DNA of 10,015 bases, from positions 1 to 10,015 of the forward strand of contig CABMIA010000159.1 in NCBI GenBank assembly GCA_902386085.1, written 5' to 3'. Shown here piece by piece: positions 1-7,269 of this stretch. How positions within the stretch are numbered: the stretch's first letter is position 1; each line of letters begins with the position of its first letter. The position numbers and the translations under genes are program-made. Below the pieces are notes generated by a model that did not search any database, was not told the DNA's origin, and saw nothing but the letters and a program-made list of their open reading frames with translations. The DNA is from an uncultured archaeon (GTDB taxonomy: Archaea; Halobacteriota; Methanosarcinia; Methanosarcinales; Methanoperedenaceae).

Positions 1-874
1 CTAACATGCTTATCGCCTGGAAGGAGATCATGTCCTCTGATACGGCCGATATTGCCATTCCAAGACCTACAGCCCCAAAAGTGAATATGATTAACACAAG
101 AGCCACAAGGAGCCAGCTTCCGTTCATCGTGACGCCGAGGAGAACAATTGCGCCGATTATCAGCACAACAGCCCTGGCAAGCTGCAATACAAGCTGGTGA
201 AGGGTTTTACCCAGAATAACTGCCCCCCGGCTCACAGGTGTCATCATAATGCGAACCAGGGTGCCGTCCTGCCGCTCTCCTGCTATCGCATAACCCATGG
301 TCTGGATAGTACCGAAGAATACTGTAAGTGCAATAACTGCGGGCGTGAGGAAGTCAATGTACTGGAGCTTGCCGTAAATATCAGGAATATGTAAAGAGAC
401 ATTCCCGGTTTTTGCAATCAGCTCCCTCATAAAACTAATGATTATCCCGCTTGATGTGGTGTCCGAGGAGTCGGTCAGCAGTGTGAGTGTCACGCTTTCA
501 TTTCTTGCCACACGTTCGCTGTAATCCGAAGGAATTATCAGGACGGCTTTGTACAACCCGGCATCTATTTTTCGTTCGGCCTCGGATTGCGACATATCCT
601 TTGTATACGTTACCGAGAACATTCTGGGATCCCCGTATTTGGGGATGAAACTTCCGATTTCCTGGACAAGGGAACTTGAGGCCGTACCTGTGTCGTCATT
701 GATGATGAGAATGTCAGCATTTTTGATAGTGCCGCCCATGCCGTATCCAAAAAAGACTATCATTACTATCGGGAACATGAACATCGGGATCATGAATGCT
801 TTTTTCCTGAGGATCTGTTTGAACTCCTTGATCATAATTATCCAGGATTTCCTGAGTTCAGTTTTTAAATTCAT
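1..874 (-). CDS. ABC-2 type transporter permease (3'-truncated by window edge)
   Basis: This is the membrane subunit of an ABC exporter. The frame is open from an ATG at 874 to the window edge, giving 291 residues and missing the C-terminus. I see an N-terminal membrane segment (about residues 26-46, rich in M, F, I and V), then a long probably extracytoplasmic region (about 50-170). Further hydrophobic segments lie at about 174-196, 227-247 and 253-277. The motif GERQDGTLVRIMMTPVSRG (199-217) is the classic ABC-2 (DrrB/YhhJ-like) cytoplasmic coupling region. Family members are usually about 370 residues, so roughly 80 are missing. The start lies one base after the stop of the ATPase gene (TGA-A-ATG), so the two are surely co-translated and form one transporter. 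The substrate (drug, lipid, ion or peptide) cannot be told from the sequence. Confidence 0.9.
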   Translation of the reverse strand, partial: MNLKTELRKSWIIMIKEFKQILRKKAFMIPMFMFPIVMIVFFGYGMGGTIKNADILIINDDTGTASSSLVQEIGSFIPKYGDPRMFSVTYTKDMSQSEAERKIDAGLYKAVLIIPSDYSERVARNESVTLTLLTDSSDTTSSGIIISFMRELIAKTGNVSLHIPDIYGKLQYIDFLTPAVIALTVFFGTIQTMGYAIAGERQDGTLVRIMMTPVSRGAVILGKTLHQLVLQLARAVVLIIGAIVLLGVTMNGSWLLVALVLIIFTFGAVGLGMAISAVSEDMISFQAISML

Positions 875-875
875 T

Positions 876-1691
876 TCAATCGCGTATCTCCTCGCCTGTC
901 AGGTGAATGAAAACCTCTTCAAGACTCTTGCTGTTCGACGCTTTCTTCAGGTTTTCAGGGTTGTCTAAAGCCATCAGCTTGCCTGCGTTCATTACCGCAA
1001 CCCTGTCGCAGAGTTTATCTGCCTCGTCCATGTAATGCGTTGTGAAAATAAGAGTTTTCCCTTCCTGATTGAACTTCCGGGCAAGTTTCCAGATCGCCTG
1101 CCTGGTCTGGGGGTCCAGTCCGGTCGTTGGCTCGTCCCAGAAAATTATCTCAGGGTCGTGTATCACTGCACTTATAACTGAAAGACGCTGCTTCATGCCG
1201 CCCGAGAAGCCACCCGTAAACCGGTCTGCATGACTTTCAAGCTTCACCAGTTTCAGGTAATACTCAATCCTTTCTTCCCTGACTTTTTCAGGTACATCGT
1301 AAAGGTTGCCCATAAGCTCAAGATTCTCCCTGGCTGTAAGGTCAGGATAAAGGCTTAGCTTCTGTGGTACTATACCTATGATCGATCTTATTTTGCTATC
1401 ATCTTTTTCTGCATCAAAACCTGCAACCTTTATGCTGCCGCTTGTGGGTTTTATTAATGTGGTCATCATGGCAAAAGCGGTGGATTTGCCTGCTCCGTTC
1501 GGTCCTATCATACCAAAAATCTCTCCTTTGAATACATCGAAACTGACATCGTCCACTGCGATTATTTTCTTTCCTCTTGAAGAGAAAACCCTGGTAAGAT
1601 TCCTGACCTCGATTATGGGTTCCAATCTGCTCAAATCTCCTTCGTTACTGTAATGTATTTTCTGGTTATTATAAGCCTGATATATTCTCAC
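876..1691 (-). CDS. ABC transporter ATP-binding protein (DrrA/CcmA-like)
   Basis: This is the ATPase that powers the downstream ABC-2 permease, on the cytoplasmic face of the membrane. All motifs are intact: Walker A GPNGAGKST (63-71), Q-loop Q110, signature FSGGMKQ (162-168), Walker B IIFWDEP (182-188), D-loop GLDP (191-194) and switch histidine H219. The length of 271 residues is slightly short for this family, which often has 300 or more, but the C-terminal tail here looks complete. The longest frame begins with GTG at 1691, but its first 22 residues do not look like the family and have no good ribosome site. A TTG at 1625 lies 11 bases after AAGGAG and gives a typical family beginning (EPIIEVRNLTR after the start), so 249 residues may be the real length. 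The gene is divergent from the XPB operon across a 146-base gap. Confidence 0.93.
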   Translation of the reverse strand: MRIYQAYNNQKIHYSNEGDLSRLEPIIEVRNLTRVFSSRGKKIIAVDDVSFDVFKGEIFGMIGPNGAGKSTAFAMMTTLIKPTSGSIKVAGFDAEKDDSKIRSIIGIVPQKLSLYPDLTARENLELMGNLYDVPEKVREERIEYYLKLVKLESHADRFTGGFSGGMKQRLSVISAVIHDPEIIFWDEPTTGLDPQTRQAIWKLARKFNQEGKTLIFTTHYMDEADKLCDRVAVMNAGKLMALDNPENLKKASNSKSLEEVFIHLTGEEIRD

Positions 1692-1837
1692 AACCTTAAA
1701 TAGTCCACAACTCTTAAGTAAATCTATATCGCAAAGAAAATAAAAGGAATTTCAAGCAGGTAAAGTTGAGGTTTTGCATCTTTTTCTTGAAAACAAAAAT
1801 GGGACTTAAATTATTATATACAAAGAGGTGCGAATGA
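1692..1837. promoter_or_regulatory. Divergent intergenic region between ABC exporter and XPB operon
   Basis: This AT-rich gap separates two divergent operons, so it should hold both promoters. A near-direct repeat, CACAAC-CTTAA (1689-1699) and CACAAC-TCTTAA (1706-1717), sits beside the ABC gene. AT-rich TATA-like stretches occur at 1737-1750 and 1805-1820. None has convincing spacing for both a promoter and the leader needed by the ribosome site at 1825, so I do not assign a single box. Confidence 0.4.
1825..1830 (+). promoter_or_regulatory. Ribosome binding site of the first XPB-operon gene
   Basis: GAGGTG lies seven bases before the ATG at 1838. It decides between that ATG and the nearby out-of-frame ATG at 1834, which is only three bases away from the motif. 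Confidence 0.6.
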
Positions 1838-3226
1838 ATGGCTATGCAAATTATGTTAAAGCAGATGTGCAAAGACGAGCTCAATGACTCCGATCTTAAG
1901 GCAATCTGCAAAAACCGTGGTTTTCCTGCCAAGGAGGCGACCTCTCGTGACATCTTTGAAAACTTCTTCCTCTCCACGATTGGTCTAAAGGAAGCACTGA
2001 ACTCATTGACCTATGAGGAAGTTGTATTCCTCCACCTGCTCAATAAGATTAACAAAGAAGTTGATATCGAGTACTTCGAGAGACTATACGGTAGCCAAAA
2101 ACCTGCGGGCGGGTATGATTACAGGACCTTTAACCAGCGGTATAAAGAAACATTCAACAAGGTGAAGAATAATCTGGTACGAAAGGGTGTGCTCATCTTC
2201 ATAGAGCGAGAAATGTATCCCTCCTCTACCAGGCTGAAACGCCTGCGATTCCGTTTTCCTCCAGAATTCGCAAATTTTCTTCCACATATTGCCAGGGCTT
2301 CGACATTTAAAGAAGCCGGGGATTTCAAGACAAAGATACTGCGTAATAAACTGCTGGAGATTAATGGAGGGAAGCAAAAACAATCTCCATTTTCAAAAGA
2401 AAGCTTCACACTCTCTATCAAGGATGGCGACCTGTCTATTGGAGGTGAAAAGTTCAGGGTAAGTCACCTGTTGAAATGGCAGCAGACCTGCTGGAATGCG
2501 TCAGTTGAAGCAAATACCAGGATGAGGAGTGGCGATATGACCCCTATTGAAGTTACACTCTATGCACTCTCACAACTTCAAGAGCATGAATGGCTGCCCG
2601 CAGATGCTCTCGCGGTGATTCTTAAGATCTTCACAGGAGTGGAGAAAGCTCACCACGGTGAAAATATCTGTGAGGTCGGCTGGGAATGGGGGTGCCTGGT
2701 AAAAGTTGTGGCAGATGGAAAGACATACTACCGGTTACCTGAAGATCACCTGGAATATACGACTTCTCCTGAACATTATTTACAGATCAAGCCTGACGGT
2801 ACGGTAACTCTGGATCCGATGACCATCCCATATGCCGCACTGGAAGTGCTGGCTTCGGTTTCAATTCTGGATGTCCATAATTCCAATCTGCGAGCGACAG
2901 CCAGCATCATCAAGATCGGGAATGCGCTGGAGACATTCCGAAAAAATCCTGTTTTTGAGTGGCTCAGAGAGAATTCATCCGGTTTTCGCACTGCGATCGA
3001 GATGGCGCAAAAGAGATGGGGTAAACAGATAATTCATGAAAACCTGATGATCGCAAGGGTAAAAGATCTGAGCCTCAAGGTGCAGATCGAAAATTCATTT
3101 GCTGATCCTAAAAACCTTGTATCGCTTCCAAATGATTATATCGCATTTCCATGTGACCAACTTCCGGCGATACAAAAAATCGTGGAGACGTCAGGGCACG
3201 TGATCAAGAAGGCGGGGGCAAAATGA
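1838..3226 (+). CDS. Helicase-associated protein with SAP-like, winged-helix and XPB-N-like regions
   Basis: First gene of the XPB operon, 462 residues, cytoplasmic. Residues about 16-48 (SDLKAICKNRGFP and following) resemble the SAP-like or helix-extension-helix DNA-binding segment that opens bacterial helicase-associated proteins. Residues about 57-125 look like a winged helix ending in KVKNNLVRKGVLIFIE. The C-terminal part (about 313-460) begins IKPDGTVTLD and runs through an ATASIIKIGNAL helix and WLRENS. I read this as a divergent Helicase_C_3/XPB N-terminal domain, also present in the next two proteins. No nuclease or ATPase motif is visible. The start is set by the GAGGTG ribosome site. 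The stop overlaps the next start by four bases (ATGA), so production is probably coupled. A role as DNA-binding partner of the helicase is inference; sequence identity with a named protein is not recognised. Confidence 0.75.
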   Translation: MAMQIMLKQMCKDELNDSDLKAICKNRGFPAKEATSRDIFENFFLSTIGLKEALNSLTYEEVVFLHLLNKINKEVDIEYFERLYGSQKPAGGYDYRTFNQRYKETFNKVKNNLVRKGVLIFIEREMYPSSTRLKRLRFRFPPEFANFLPHIARASTFKEAGDFKTKILRNKLLEINGGKQKQSPFSKESFTLSIKDGDLSIGGEKFRVSHLLKWQQTCWNASVEANTRMRSGDMTPIEVTLYALSQLQEHEWLPADALAVILKIFTGVEKAHHGENICEVGWEWGCLVKVVADGKTYYRLPEDHLEYTTSPEHYLQIKPDGTVTLDPMTIPYAALEVLASVSILDVHNSNLRATASIIKIGNALETFRKNPVFEWLRENSSGFRTAIEMAQKRWGKQIIHENLMIARVKDLSLKVQIENSFADPKNLVSLPNDYIAFPCDQLPAIQKIVETSGHVIKKAGAK

Positions 3227-4935
3227 TGAAACCGGAACCAAGCCTGACCCCAGCAAAAACCGACGACCTCATCGTCTTTTCCAACCAGTATGACCTGCGC
3301 CATGATATGCACGCTTTTATGGAATATGTTCAGGAGCGTGAAGTAAAACGGTCACACCGAAGCAATGAGTTAAGCGCTGCGGACGCAAAGCGATTGGCAA
3401 AACTTATGAGCTTCTCTTCTGCGTTAGAAGAAGTAAATACATCCGGATTTTCTAAATGGGTAAATTATGTCGATGAAGTGGCGCTTCTATTCGAATTCGT
3501 AAAATATGACACTGAGGGGATATATGCCGGATACACAAGTAGTGAGCCATCATTTCCTGACAATTACATTGAAGTCGATAGTAAAAGATATGAAGAGTTC
3601 ATTGATTTACCACTTATAGAGCAGGAGAAAAAGCTCCTGGATATATTAGTAAAAAATTATATTGATGGTAAAAATGAATTTTATATTACAAGTGTGCTGG
3701 GCAGGCTATCCGGTTTCTCGACATGGGGGTCAGCGACAGGTATTATGCCGGGATTGGATTTAGCCAAGCCAAGGCGGTTCCTTATTGAGATCCTGCAAAC
3801 CTGTAAAACCGATGTCTGGTACACTACCTCCTCATTGGTCCAATACCTGAAAAAGCATCATCCATTCTTTCTTATCCCGCAGAAGCCCAGGTATGAATAT
3901 GAACGTGATGCAAAGGACGGCAGATATGCCAATTTTCATGAGCAAAAGGAAAAATGGGGTTCGATGGAACACGTACAGGAGCGTGATGCAGATGCTTTTG
4001 AGCGGGTGGAAGGTCGCTATGTGGAACGATTCCTTGAAGGATTACCCCTTATTTTAGGTTATATCGAGGTTGCCTATTCCATGACCGAGTATAAGGGATC
4101 CCTGCCCGAGATGGGTCAGCTCCTGGCGTTCCGGGTCAATGATAAGTTCCTGCATGTGATGAGCGGTGAAATTATGGAACCCATGGTAACCGTGCAGCCG
4201 AATTTCGAGGTGCATGTGGAATCTGAATTATATCCGGTCAGGACTCTTGCGCAATTGACAAAACTTGCAGATGTTGTAGCAAAGGATAGAACAAGCGTAC
4301 TAAAACTTCAAAAAAAGAAAGTCCTGACCCAATTGAGCCAGAGAGAAGACCTTGATGTGATCAGGCTCCTGGAGAACATTAGCGGCCAGGAATTGCCACA
4401 GAATGTTAGAATCGAACTTGAAGAGTGGATCGGGGTTTCAGAAGCGTTTACTATGTATGAGAAGGTTGTGCTTCTTGAGGGAGACAAAGATCTGCCCGAT
4501 ATCGACCAGTTCACGATCGAAAGTATATCACCTTCGATGAGGATCGTTCACTCACCCGACAGGTTGTTCACACATCTTGAACAGAAGGAGTTGATCCCTC
4601 TTCACATAAAACATGGCTCTTCGGCATTTACACCTCTTCCGGACGGCGCACACACAGTCTTTCCCAAACTGGATTCAAGCCTTTCAAAATCGAAAGCAGG
4701 AGCAAGAGCAAAGAAGCCTGTGACAATAAAGCGGGAAGTCCAGATCACATTTCACTTTCCGGCAAAAGAATTGATGGAAGAATTCCACAAAGAACTCTTA
4801 GCTGCCAGATGCCCTGTTGCTGTGGATTGGAGCAAATTGACACTCTCTTTTGCCAGGCAATACGAATCCGAGATAAAGAAAGTCAGTAAGTCATTGAATC
4901 AGGATTACACCATTAAAATCGAAGATATTGCATGA
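3223..4935 (+). CDS. Helicase-associated domain protein, XPB partner
   Basis: Second gene of the XPB operon, 570 residues, cytoplasmic. A winged-helix-like stretch RRFLIEILQTCKTDVWYTT (184-202), followed by a helix ending KKHHPFFLI, matches the middle of bacterial 'helicase-associated domain' proteins encoded next to XPB. LAFRVNDKFLHVMSGE (301-316) matches their strand pair before the C-terminal domain. Residues about 318-425 (VTVQPNFEVHV, then LLENISGQELPQNVR and LEEWIG) fit the Helicase_C_3 domain. A lysine/serine-rich linker (about 485-504) precedes a small C-terminal domain. In actinobacteria, from memory, the partner is one protein of about 750-800 residues; here two separate proteins occupy that position. 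The ATG at 3223 overlaps the upstream TGA; a second ATG at 3226 is equally possible. The downstream ATGA overlap couples it to the helicase. It probably binds DNA or the helicase; no catalytic motif is seen. Confidence 0.8.
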   Translation: MMKPEPSLTPAKTDDLIVFSNQYDLRHDMHAFMEYVQEREVKRSHRSNELSAADAKRLAKLMSFSSALEEVNTSGFSKWVNYVDEVALLFEFVKYDTEGIYAGYTSSEPSFPDNYIEVDSKRYEEFIDLPLIEQEKKLLDILVKNYIDGKNEFYITSVLGRLSGFSTWGSATGIMPGLDLAKPRRFLIEILQTCKTDVWYTTSSLVQYLKKHHPFFLIPQKPRYEYERDAKDGRYANFHEQKEKWGSMEHVQERDADAFERVEGRYVERFLEGLPLILGYIEVAYSMTEYKGSLPEMGQLLAFRVNDKFLHVMSGEIMEPMVTVQPNFEVHVESELYPVRTLAQLTKLADVVAKDRTSVLKLQKKKVLTQLSQREDLDVIRLLENISGQELPQNVRIELEEWIGVSEAFTMYEKVVLLEGDKDLPDIDQFTIESISPSMRIVHSPDRLFTHLEQKELIPLHIKHGSSAFTPLPDGAHTVFPKLDSSLSKSKAGARAKKPVTIKREVQITFHFPAKELMEEFHKELLAARCPVAVDWSKLTLSFARQYESEIKKVSKSLNQDYTIKIEDIA

Positions 4936-6590
4936 ACTCACAAAAACCGCTCATTATCCAGAGCGATCGCACTTTGATGCTTGAGGTTGGACATCCGGGA
5001 TACGTGGAATGCCGGGACTTTTTAGCCCTTTTTGCCGAACTGGTAAAATCGCCAGAGTATATCCATACCTACAGGGTCACACCCTTGTCGCTCTGGAATG
5101 CGGCAGCATTGGGTGTGCAGTTCAAAGATATCGTCGAAGGTCTTGAAAACTTCTCGCGTCACAGCATTCCGCCAAATGTGATTGCAGATATGAGGGAATG
5201 GCATGAGTCCTATGGCAAGCTGGTGTTACAAAAAGCAGCACAGGATTGCCTGGAACTTGAAGTGAAAGACCTCAGCATTCTGGAGCGGATCCGTAGCAAT
5301 AAGTCGTTAGAACACTTTTGGGTGGATAATAACGGTCTCGCCGGACTTTTCATACCGCAAGCCAGACGCGGCGATCTTAAGCATGCATTGATAAAGGCAG
5401 GCTACCCTGTCAGGGACTTGTGCGGATATCTGGATGGAGAACGGTTCGATCTCACTTTGCGCAGTATTGACCTTGAAGGTAACTCGTTTAACCTTCGCGA
5501 TTATCAAAAAGAAGCCATAGATCTGTTTTACTGCGCAGGACAGAAGACCGGTGGCAGCGGAGTGATTGTTCTTCCCTGCGGTTCGGGTAAGACGATCATA
5601 GGACTTGGAACCATGGCTCAGGTATCAAGCCACACTCTGATCATCGCTACCAATAATATCTCGGTTCAGCAATGGCGCGACGAACTTCTCTCTAAGACCA
5701 ACATCCAGGCTTCGGATATTGGCGAGTTTACAGGCCGCATCAAAGAGATCAAGCCGATTACGATCACCACATACCAGATGTTGACATATCGCCGCACAAA
5801 GGATGAGCCGCTGCACAACCTGAACATCTTTACCGAGCATAACTGGGGGCTCATTATATATGACGAGGTACATATGCTCCCGGCTCCGGTATTTCGTGCA
5901 ACAACAGAAATTCAGGCAAGAAGGCGGCTTGGGCTGACTGCAACACTGGTACGCGAAGATGGTAAAGAGGATGATGTCTTTGCGCTGATCGGTCCCAAGC
6001 GATATGATATCCCATGGAAGACGCTTGAGAGTCGCGGCTATATCGCGCAAGCTTTCTGTACCGAGTTTCGCGTTCCTCTTTCATCTGAAGAAGAGCTTAG
6101 GTATGCTCATGCTGATAAACGCGCCAAGTTCCGTATCGCGGCAGAGAACCAGCGCAAGAAAGAACTTGTCTGTGAACTGTTAGACAAGCATGCAGGTGAG
6201 AGCATCCTGATCATCGGTCAATTCATTTCACAGATAGAGAAGCTTGCCAAAGAACTGGGGCTGCATATTATCACAGGTAAAACCAGGGATGATGAAAGAG
6301 AAAGACTTTATGATGAGTTCAGGCAGGGGCGCATCAAAATACTTGTGGTATCCAAGGTGGCAAACTTTGCCGTGGATCTGCCTGATGCCAGTGTCATGAT
6401 ACAGGTCTCAGGTACATTCGGCTCGCGCCAGGAGGAAGCGCAGCGATTGGGGCGGATTCTGCGACCCAAAGAGCACACATCTCATTTCTACACACTGGTG
6501 TCGAAAGGGACTGTTGAACAGATTTTCGGGACAAATCGACAGTTGTTTTTGGTGGAGCAGGGATATAGATATCAGATCAGGTACTTTTAA
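4932..6590 (+). CDS. XPB-type DNA helicase (superfamily 2, bacterial type)
   Basis: ATP-dependent 3'-5' DNA translocase/helicase, 552 residues, which matches the usual 540-560 of bacterial XPB. The N-terminal domain (about 5-115) opens PLIIQSDRTLMLEV and holds HTYRVTPLSLWNAA (45-58), a hallmark I recall from actinobacterial XPB; it is followed by a damage-recognition-like region to about 170. Core motifs: Walker A LPCGSGKT (214-221), Walker B DEVH (311-314), motif III LTATL (335-339) with the XPB-specific RED triplet (341-343), motif V region SKVANFAVDLPDA (474-486) and motif VI QRLGRILR (504-511). EQGYRY near the end is also typical. All catalytic residues are present, so it should be active. 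It is the last gene of the operon and starts inside the ATGA overlap. The close likeness to bacterial rather than archaeal XPB/Bax1-type proteins suggests transfer; a role in repair or defence is inference. Confidence 0.95.
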   Translation: MNSQKPLIIQSDRTLMLEVGHPGYVECRDFLALFAELVKSPEYIHTYRVTPLSLWNAAALGVQFKDIVEGLENFSRHSIPPNVIADMREWHESYGKLVLQKAAQDCLELEVKDLSILERIRSNKSLEHFWVDNNGLAGLFIPQARRGDLKHALIKAGYPVRDLCGYLDGERFDLTLRSIDLEGNSFNLRDYQKEAIDLFYCAGQKTGGSGVIVLPCGSGKTIIGLGTMAQVSSHTLIIATNNISVQQWRDELLSKTNIQASDIGEFTGRIKEIKPITITTYQMLTYRRTKDEPLHNLNIFTEHNWGLIIYDEVHMLPAPVFRATTEIQARRRLGLTATLVREDGKEDDVFALIGPKRYDIPWKTLESRGYIAQAFCTEFRVPLSSEEELRYAHADKRAKFRIAAENQRKKELVCELLDKHAGESILIIGQFISQIEKLAKELGLHIITGKTRDDERERLYDEFRQGRIKILVVSKVANFAVDLPDASVMIQVSGTFGSRQEEAQRLGRILRPKEHTSHFYTLVSKGTVEQIFGTNRQLFLVEQGYRYQIRYF

Positions 6591-6861
6591 TCCTTAAAAA
6601 TAGTTTGAGAGTTTCCAGGTCGCTTTTAGCATCTTTTGCAGTGTAATGTACCGGAACCCCGTGCTCGCTGAGAATCATCATCATTTCCCACTTATTACGT
6701 GCGCCTGCAAGCTCTGCTGCTTTGCCCAGCGATATTTTGCCTTCCCTGTATAACTCGACGGCTATTGTCTGCTTGATGAACGAAGGTATATCAGCCTCGT
6801 CTTTCTTTATCAGGTGAGGGAATATGCCCGGCAGGTCGATGGTTGCTTTTATTGTCTCCAA
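6577..6861 (-). CDS. UPF0175 family antitoxin-like protein (no toxin partner seen)
   Basis: A 94-residue protein with the UPF0175 core IAVELYREGKISLGKAAELA (33-52) followed by a helix and LSEHGVPVHY (64-73). The family is a small winged- or helix-turn-helix-type DNA-binding protein that usually acts as antitoxin and repressor for a PIN-domain toxin encoded just downstream. Here no PIN gene follows; the 3' end instead overlaps the end of the XPB gene by 14 bases, tail to tail. The start is a TTG, supported by AAGGA (6868-6872) six bases upstream and by a TATA-like box at 6896-6904. It may be an orphan antitoxin, may act in trans on the PIN toxin at 8046-8531, or may be a plain regulator. It is paralogous to the UPF0175 gene at 8528-8848 but lacks that protein's N-terminal ribbon-helix-helix-like part. 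Confidence 0.85.
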   Translation of the reverse strand: METIKATIDLPGIFPHLIKKDEADIPSFIKQTIAVELYREGKISLGKAAELAGARNKWEMMMILSEHGVPVHYTAKDAKSDLETLKLFLRIKST

Positions 6862-6895
6862 TTTGATTCCTTGGTGATTGTATAGTTACTCTGAT

Positions 6896-6904
6896 AATAA
6901 ATAA
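6896..6904 (-). promoter_or_regulatory. TATA-like box for the lone UPF0175 gene
   Basis: TTATTTATT on the minus strand is centred at 6900. Standard archaeal spacing would start the RNA near 6874, leaving a short leader that just contains the AAGGA ribosome site before the TTG at 6861. The fit of box, leader and ribosome site is good, but no experiment backs it. Confidence 0.4.
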
Positions 6905-7010
6905 GGCTAATCCTGAACGGCTTTAAATGTGCAGGGAACTAATACAAAATCTGAACGAACTCAACCTCTCCTTTTAACGATATCTGAAGTCACAAATCTC
7001 GGTAATATAA

Positions 7011-7018
7011 TTTATAAA
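7011..7018 (+). promoter_or_regulatory. TATA box (TTTATAAA) of the antitoxin/toxin operon
   Basis: The octamer is centred about 24.5 bases before the GTG at 7039. Archaeal transcription normally starts about 25 bases from the box centre, so this RNA would begin at or beside the start codon (leaderless). Confidence 0.5.
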
Positions 7019-7038
7019 ACATGAACACTAAATAGTAT

Positions 7039-7269
7039 GTGATAAGTATGCTCGATTTAATAAAAGTTGAAGAGTTTGATAATAAGGTGATAATCCCCAA
7101 AGAGGATTTTGAAAAAATTATCGCTGATGTGGAAAGCCTCATGGAAACTGTAGAGATTCTTTCAGACAATGAATTAGTAGAACAGATCAAGGAAAGCGAG
7201 AGGAATATAAAAGAAGGAAAAATAAAGGAAATAAAATCGAAAAAAGATATTGATGCGCTCTTTGTTTAA
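7039..7269 (+). CDS. Phd/YefM-like antitoxin (type II toxin-antitoxin)
   Basis: A 76-residue acidic/basic protein. The first part (KVIIPKEDFEKIIADVESL, about 16-34) looks like the linker and helix of Phd/YefM or RelB-type antitoxins. The second part contains METVEILSDNELVEQIKESE (35-54), a pattern I know from the toxin-wrapping tail of such antitoxins, then a lysine/glutamate-rich end finishing DIDALFV. It should bind and neutralise a RelE-type nuclease and repress its own promoter. The frame starts with GTG at 7039, which fits a leaderless RNA from the box at 7011-7018. An ATG at 7048 gives a protein three residues shorter. The downstream RelE-like gene overlaps the last 17 bases but is broken, so this antitoxin may now lack its target. 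The family call rests on pattern memory, not on a search. Confidence 0.65.
   Translation: MISMLDLIKVEEFDNKVIIPKEDFEKIIADVESLMETVEILSDNELVEQIKESERNIKEGKIKEIKSKKDIDALFV

Noticed and set aside
549..968. 139-residue plus-strand open frame
   Set aside because: It lies antisense across the end of the ABC ATPase and the start of the permease, both of which have clear family motifs; it has no recognisable domain.
5625..6050. 141-residue minus-strand open frame inside the helicase gene
   Set aside because: It is antisense to the XPB motor domain, has cysteine- and proline-rich low-quality composition and no ribosome site, so it is a shadow.
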